A stretch of DNA of 64,000 bases from Clostridiales bacterium (GTDB taxonomy: Bacteria; Bacillota; Clostridia; Lachnospirales; Lachnospiraceae): assembly GCA_019424245.1 (NCBI GenBank), contig JAHYZV010000006.1, positions 66,043 to 130,042 on the forward strand, given 5' to 3'. Position numbers and translations under genes: made by a program. Shown here one piece after another: positions 62,028 to 64,000 of this stretch. A model generated the notes under the pieces. The model saw nothing but the letters and a program-made list of their open reading frames with translations, had not been told where the DNA came from and did no database searches. Positions within the stretch are counted from its first letter, which is position 1. Each line of letters begins with the position of its first letter.

Positions 62028-63866
62028 CTACTCTTCGTCCATTAATGGAATAAACATCTGTTTCTTTAATTCTTCTCTTGGAAGGAACGGTGCTAAATCC
62101 TCCAGTGGGGGGCTTACAAGTGTACCGTCATCTAATCTCTTGGTACTGCTCTTAGGCTCCCATACCTGCTTAGTATCTGTAAATATCTCACAGAATACAG
62201 GTCCGTCTTCCTTTAACACCTCATCTACAGTCTTCTTCATCTCTTCATTAGATGAAGCACTGTAATACTTATATCCAAAGGCCTCCGCAATCTTCTTGAA
62301 TTCAGGGAATGAGAGGTCTCCTGATTCTGGTCCAATTCCAATCTTGCAATGCTCCTTAAACAGATTATTCTGTGTAAGTCTTATTGAATGATATCCGTTA
62401 TTGTTGATAAGGAATATCTTGATTGGAAGCTTATTAGTAAGTATTGTCTGTAATTCCTGAAGGTTCATCATTATACTTCCGTCACCCTCAAGACATATTG
62501 TATTTCTTCTTCCGCCGCCGATACAAGTTCCAATCGCTGCAGGAAGTCCATATCCCATGCTTGCTATGGCACTGTTATTAGCCATACGGCTTCCCTTCTG
62601 GATTACATATGCCTGATTACCTACAACACAGCATGCACCGTTAGACACTGCCGTAAGACTGTTCTCTGGAAGTCTGCTGCTTAAGTATCTTACAAATGCG
62701 TATACATTTGCAGTGCTTCCATTCTCCTCCCACTGTCTTGGCTGTACTGCCGGATATTCCTTTTTCCATCTCTGTGTTGTTGCAAGCCACTCTCCACCTG
62801 CTGATACAGGAGCGATAGCTGTTGCCTGCTTATCAAGCTTTGTAAGAAAATCTTTAGCGTCTGCCCATACAGGCATCTCAACATGGATAGTAGGCTTCTT
62901 TAACTCAGCCTTATCAACATCAACCATTATGACCTCTGCTGCTCTTGCCCATGTTTTCCAGTTATATCCAGTCTGTCTGATAGATATTCTTGTACCTACA
63001 GCAAGTATTAAATCGGCATTCTGAATAGCCCAGTTACCTGGTCTGTCGCCCATATTACCTGCTCTTCCACAATACAGAGGATTATCATCTTCTATTAGAT
63101 CCACTGCATTCCAGTATGTAACGATAGGCATATTAAGCTTTTCTGAAACTGATCTGAACACATCATAAGCACCTGAAAGTCTTATTCCATAACCTGCATG
63201 GAATACTGGTCTTTTGGCATTCTTAATCTTTTCAAGTACAGTTCTTACAACATCTTCACTTACCTGTGGCGGAAGCTTTGCATCATCCTCTGCCGGATTA
63301 TATCCTTCAAGCTCATCAGTCTCAATATATCCGCCCTGAAAATTAACAGGAATATCAATCCATACTGGACCCGGTCTGCCTGTTGTTGCCAGATGCCATG
63401 CCTTTTCAAGTGCATAACGGATATCCTTAGGGTCTTCTATCATAGTTGCATACTTTGTCATATTAGACACAGACTTAACTATATCGTATTCCTGATCTCC
63501 CATTGCACGAAGCGGTGTCTCTGTAAACTGAAGTGCATATCTTGAGGTTGTGTCGTAACGAACCTGTCCACTTATAATAAACATAGGGATAGAATCAAGC
63601 CACCCTCCTACTACACCCGTAAGTGCATTGGTCCCTCCAGGTCCAGTTGTAACACATACAGCGGCAATTCTGTTATCAATTCTTGCATACGCTTCGGCAG
63701 CTATGGCACACGCCTGCTCATGATGATTGTATGTTACCTTAAGCTTTTCATTATGTCCCAATGCATCGTTAAGATGCATTGCACCACCTCCAACTACAGA
63801 AAATACATCTGTAACGCCATGTTCCACAAGGAAATTGGCAACATAATCTGCTAAACGAATTCTCAT
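62028..63866 (-). CDS. TPP-dependent acetolactate-synthase-like enzyme of a sugar locus (YerE-like candidate)
   Basis: 612 residues with the three domains of the TPP family: PYR domain with the catalytic Glu in YNHHEQACAIAAEAYAR, central NAD/FAD-like domain, and PP domain with the TPP-magnesium motif GDGSIMMNLQELQ and INNNGYHSI. It could be mistaken for acetolactate synthase, but no ilvN or ilvC is near, and its neighbours are RfbH and an SDR. In yersiniose A synthesis the TPP/FAD enzyme YerE adds a two-carbon unit to CDP-3,6-dideoxy-4-ketoglucose; this is a good parallel. GGAGGGCAGTTT precedes the ATG. Gap of 22 bases to the SDR. Confidence 0.82.
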   Translation of the reverse strand: MRIRLADYVANFLVEHGVTDVFSVVGGGAMHLNDALGHNEKLKVTYNHHEQACAIAAEAYARIDNRIAAVCVTTGPGGTNALTGVVGGWLDSIPMFIISGQVRYDTTSRYALQFTETPLRAMGDQEYDIVKSVSNMTKYATMIEDPKDIRYALEKAWHLATTGRPGPVWIDIPVNFQGGYIETDELEGYNPAEDDAKLPPQVSEDVVRTVLEKIKNAKRPVFHAGYGIRLSGAYDVFRSVSEKLNMPIVTYWNAVDLIEDDNPLYCGRAGNMGDRPGNWAIQNADLILAVGTRISIRQTGYNWKTWARAAEVIMVDVDKAELKKPTIHVEMPVWADAKDFLTKLDKQATAIAPVSAGGEWLATTQRWKKEYPAVQPRQWEENGSTANVYAFVRYLSSRLPENSLTAVSNGACCVVGNQAYVIQKGSRMANNSAIASMGYGLPAAIGTCIGGGRRNTICLEGDGSIMMNLQELQTILTNKLPIKIFLINNNGYHSIRLTQNNLFKEHCKIGIGPESGDLSFPEFKKIAEAFGYKYYSASSNEEMKKTVDEVLKEDGPVFCEIFTDTKQVWEPKSSTKRLDDGTLVSPPLEDLAPFLPREELKKQMFIPLMDEE

Positions 63867-63893
63867 AAACTGCCCTCCACATATACTGGTTAA

Positions 63894-64000
63894 TTACTGA
63901 TTAACAGCTTCCTTAATAGTCTTAGCCATATAATCAATCATCTCATCTGTCATTCCTGGATATACTCCTACCCAGAATGTATCTCTCATAATTCTGTCTG
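63894..64000 (-). CDS. RfbH-like CDP-4-keto-6-deoxyglucose 3-dehydrase, C-terminus only
   Basis: The last 34 or so residues are visible; the frame runs off the window edge. The end has RDTFWVGVYPGMTDEM, and the usual RfbH ending is of the form DRIMxDTFWxGVYPGxT, so it is a good match to the DegT/DnrJ/EryC1 aminotransferase-like dehydrase that removes the C3 hydroxyl with PMP and an iron-sulfur cluster. It lies 27 bases upstream of the TPP enzyme. Only a fragment is seen, so the assignment rests on a short motif plus context. Confidence 0.75.
   Translation of the reverse strand, partial: DRIMRDTFWVGVYPGMTDEMIDYMAKTIKEAVNQ

Noticed and set aside
62028..63866. Assignment as a simple acetolactate synthase (ilvB)
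   Set aside because: No ilvN, ilvC or ilvD nearby; neighbours are deoxysugar enzymes, so a YerE-like role is a better hypothesis. Not excluded.
1..64000. CRISPR arrays, tRNA or rRNA genes, complete insertion sequences
   Set aside because: No regularly spaced direct repeats, no cloverleaf or rRNA-like tract and no transposase with terminal repeats were found by eye; a tRNAscan or IS search could still find something.

Overview
This 64 kb window is a typical chromosomal segment of an AT-rich, low-GC Gram-positive anaerobe. Strong AGGAGG-type ribosome sites, the feoA-feoA-feoB block, a LoaP-type NusG paralogue, cohesin/dockerin proteins, a DUF3793/DUF2325/flavodoxin group and many Lachnospiraceae-style small families point to the family Lachnospiraceae. 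A relative of Lachnospira (Eubacterium) eligens is my best guess, but the species cannot be proven from the window. Most genes lie on the minus strand. I see no rRNA, tRNA, CRISPR array or complete insertion sequence.

Layout. 1-4.3 kb: a sugar-catabolic operon on the minus strand (DUF4867, FucI/AraA-like isomerase, xylulokinase, transaldolase cut by the window edge). 4.4-5.9 kb: a metal-exporter-like permease and a PAP2 phosphatase. 6.0-9.8 kb: a compact Tad/type-II-secretion-like pilus locus with three tiny pilin-like genes, one CpaF-type ATPase and a fused TadB-TadC platform. 9.9-14.0 kb: wall precursor genes ddl and murF with a nitroreductase and a lipoprotein, then a DUF1653 gene. 14.2-16.2 kb: a plus-strand PHP phosphoesterase with two half-size chromate transporters. 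16.2-25.4 kb: an RlmI-like methyltransferase, a YdcZ transporter, an orphan solute-binding lipoprotein and the arginine operon argC-J-B-D, divergent from argG. 25.5-30.1 kb: paired small membrane proteins, a large structured inverted repeat, an AI-2E transporter and glyA. 30.1-31.8 kb: a hipBA toxin-antitoxin pair with three evenly spaced operators.

31.9-39.8 kb is an iron island. It holds feoA, feoA, feoB, a tiny FeoB-associated Cys-rich protein, a Fur-like regulator without the usual metal ligands, and a small membrane protein plus an unusual P1B-type ATPase whose arrangement matches the FezA/FezB ferrosome system. Flavodoxin, DUF3793 and DUF2325 genes follow. 39.9-53.0 kb: a PH-domain protein, purL, two AstE/aspartoacylase-like proteins (one lacking a zinc ligand), a FapA-like protein, a protein made of eleven 26-residue repeats, a RecB-nuclease/XPD-helicase fusion with a partner protein, and a glycosyltransferase. 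53.1-58.8 kb: a membrane-anchored cohesin protein beside a secreted dockerin-bearing glucosaminidase, then prfC and a small unknown gene.

59.1-64 kb is the edge of a surface-polysaccharide locus. A loaP antiterminator and a degenerate tyrosine recombinase come first, then two decayed small genes. Next, on the minus strand, come an SDR, a TPP-dependent acetolactate-synthase-like enzyme and the C-terminus of an RfbH-type dehydrase. That trio resembles the enzymes that make yersiniose-type branched 3,6-dideoxy sugars.
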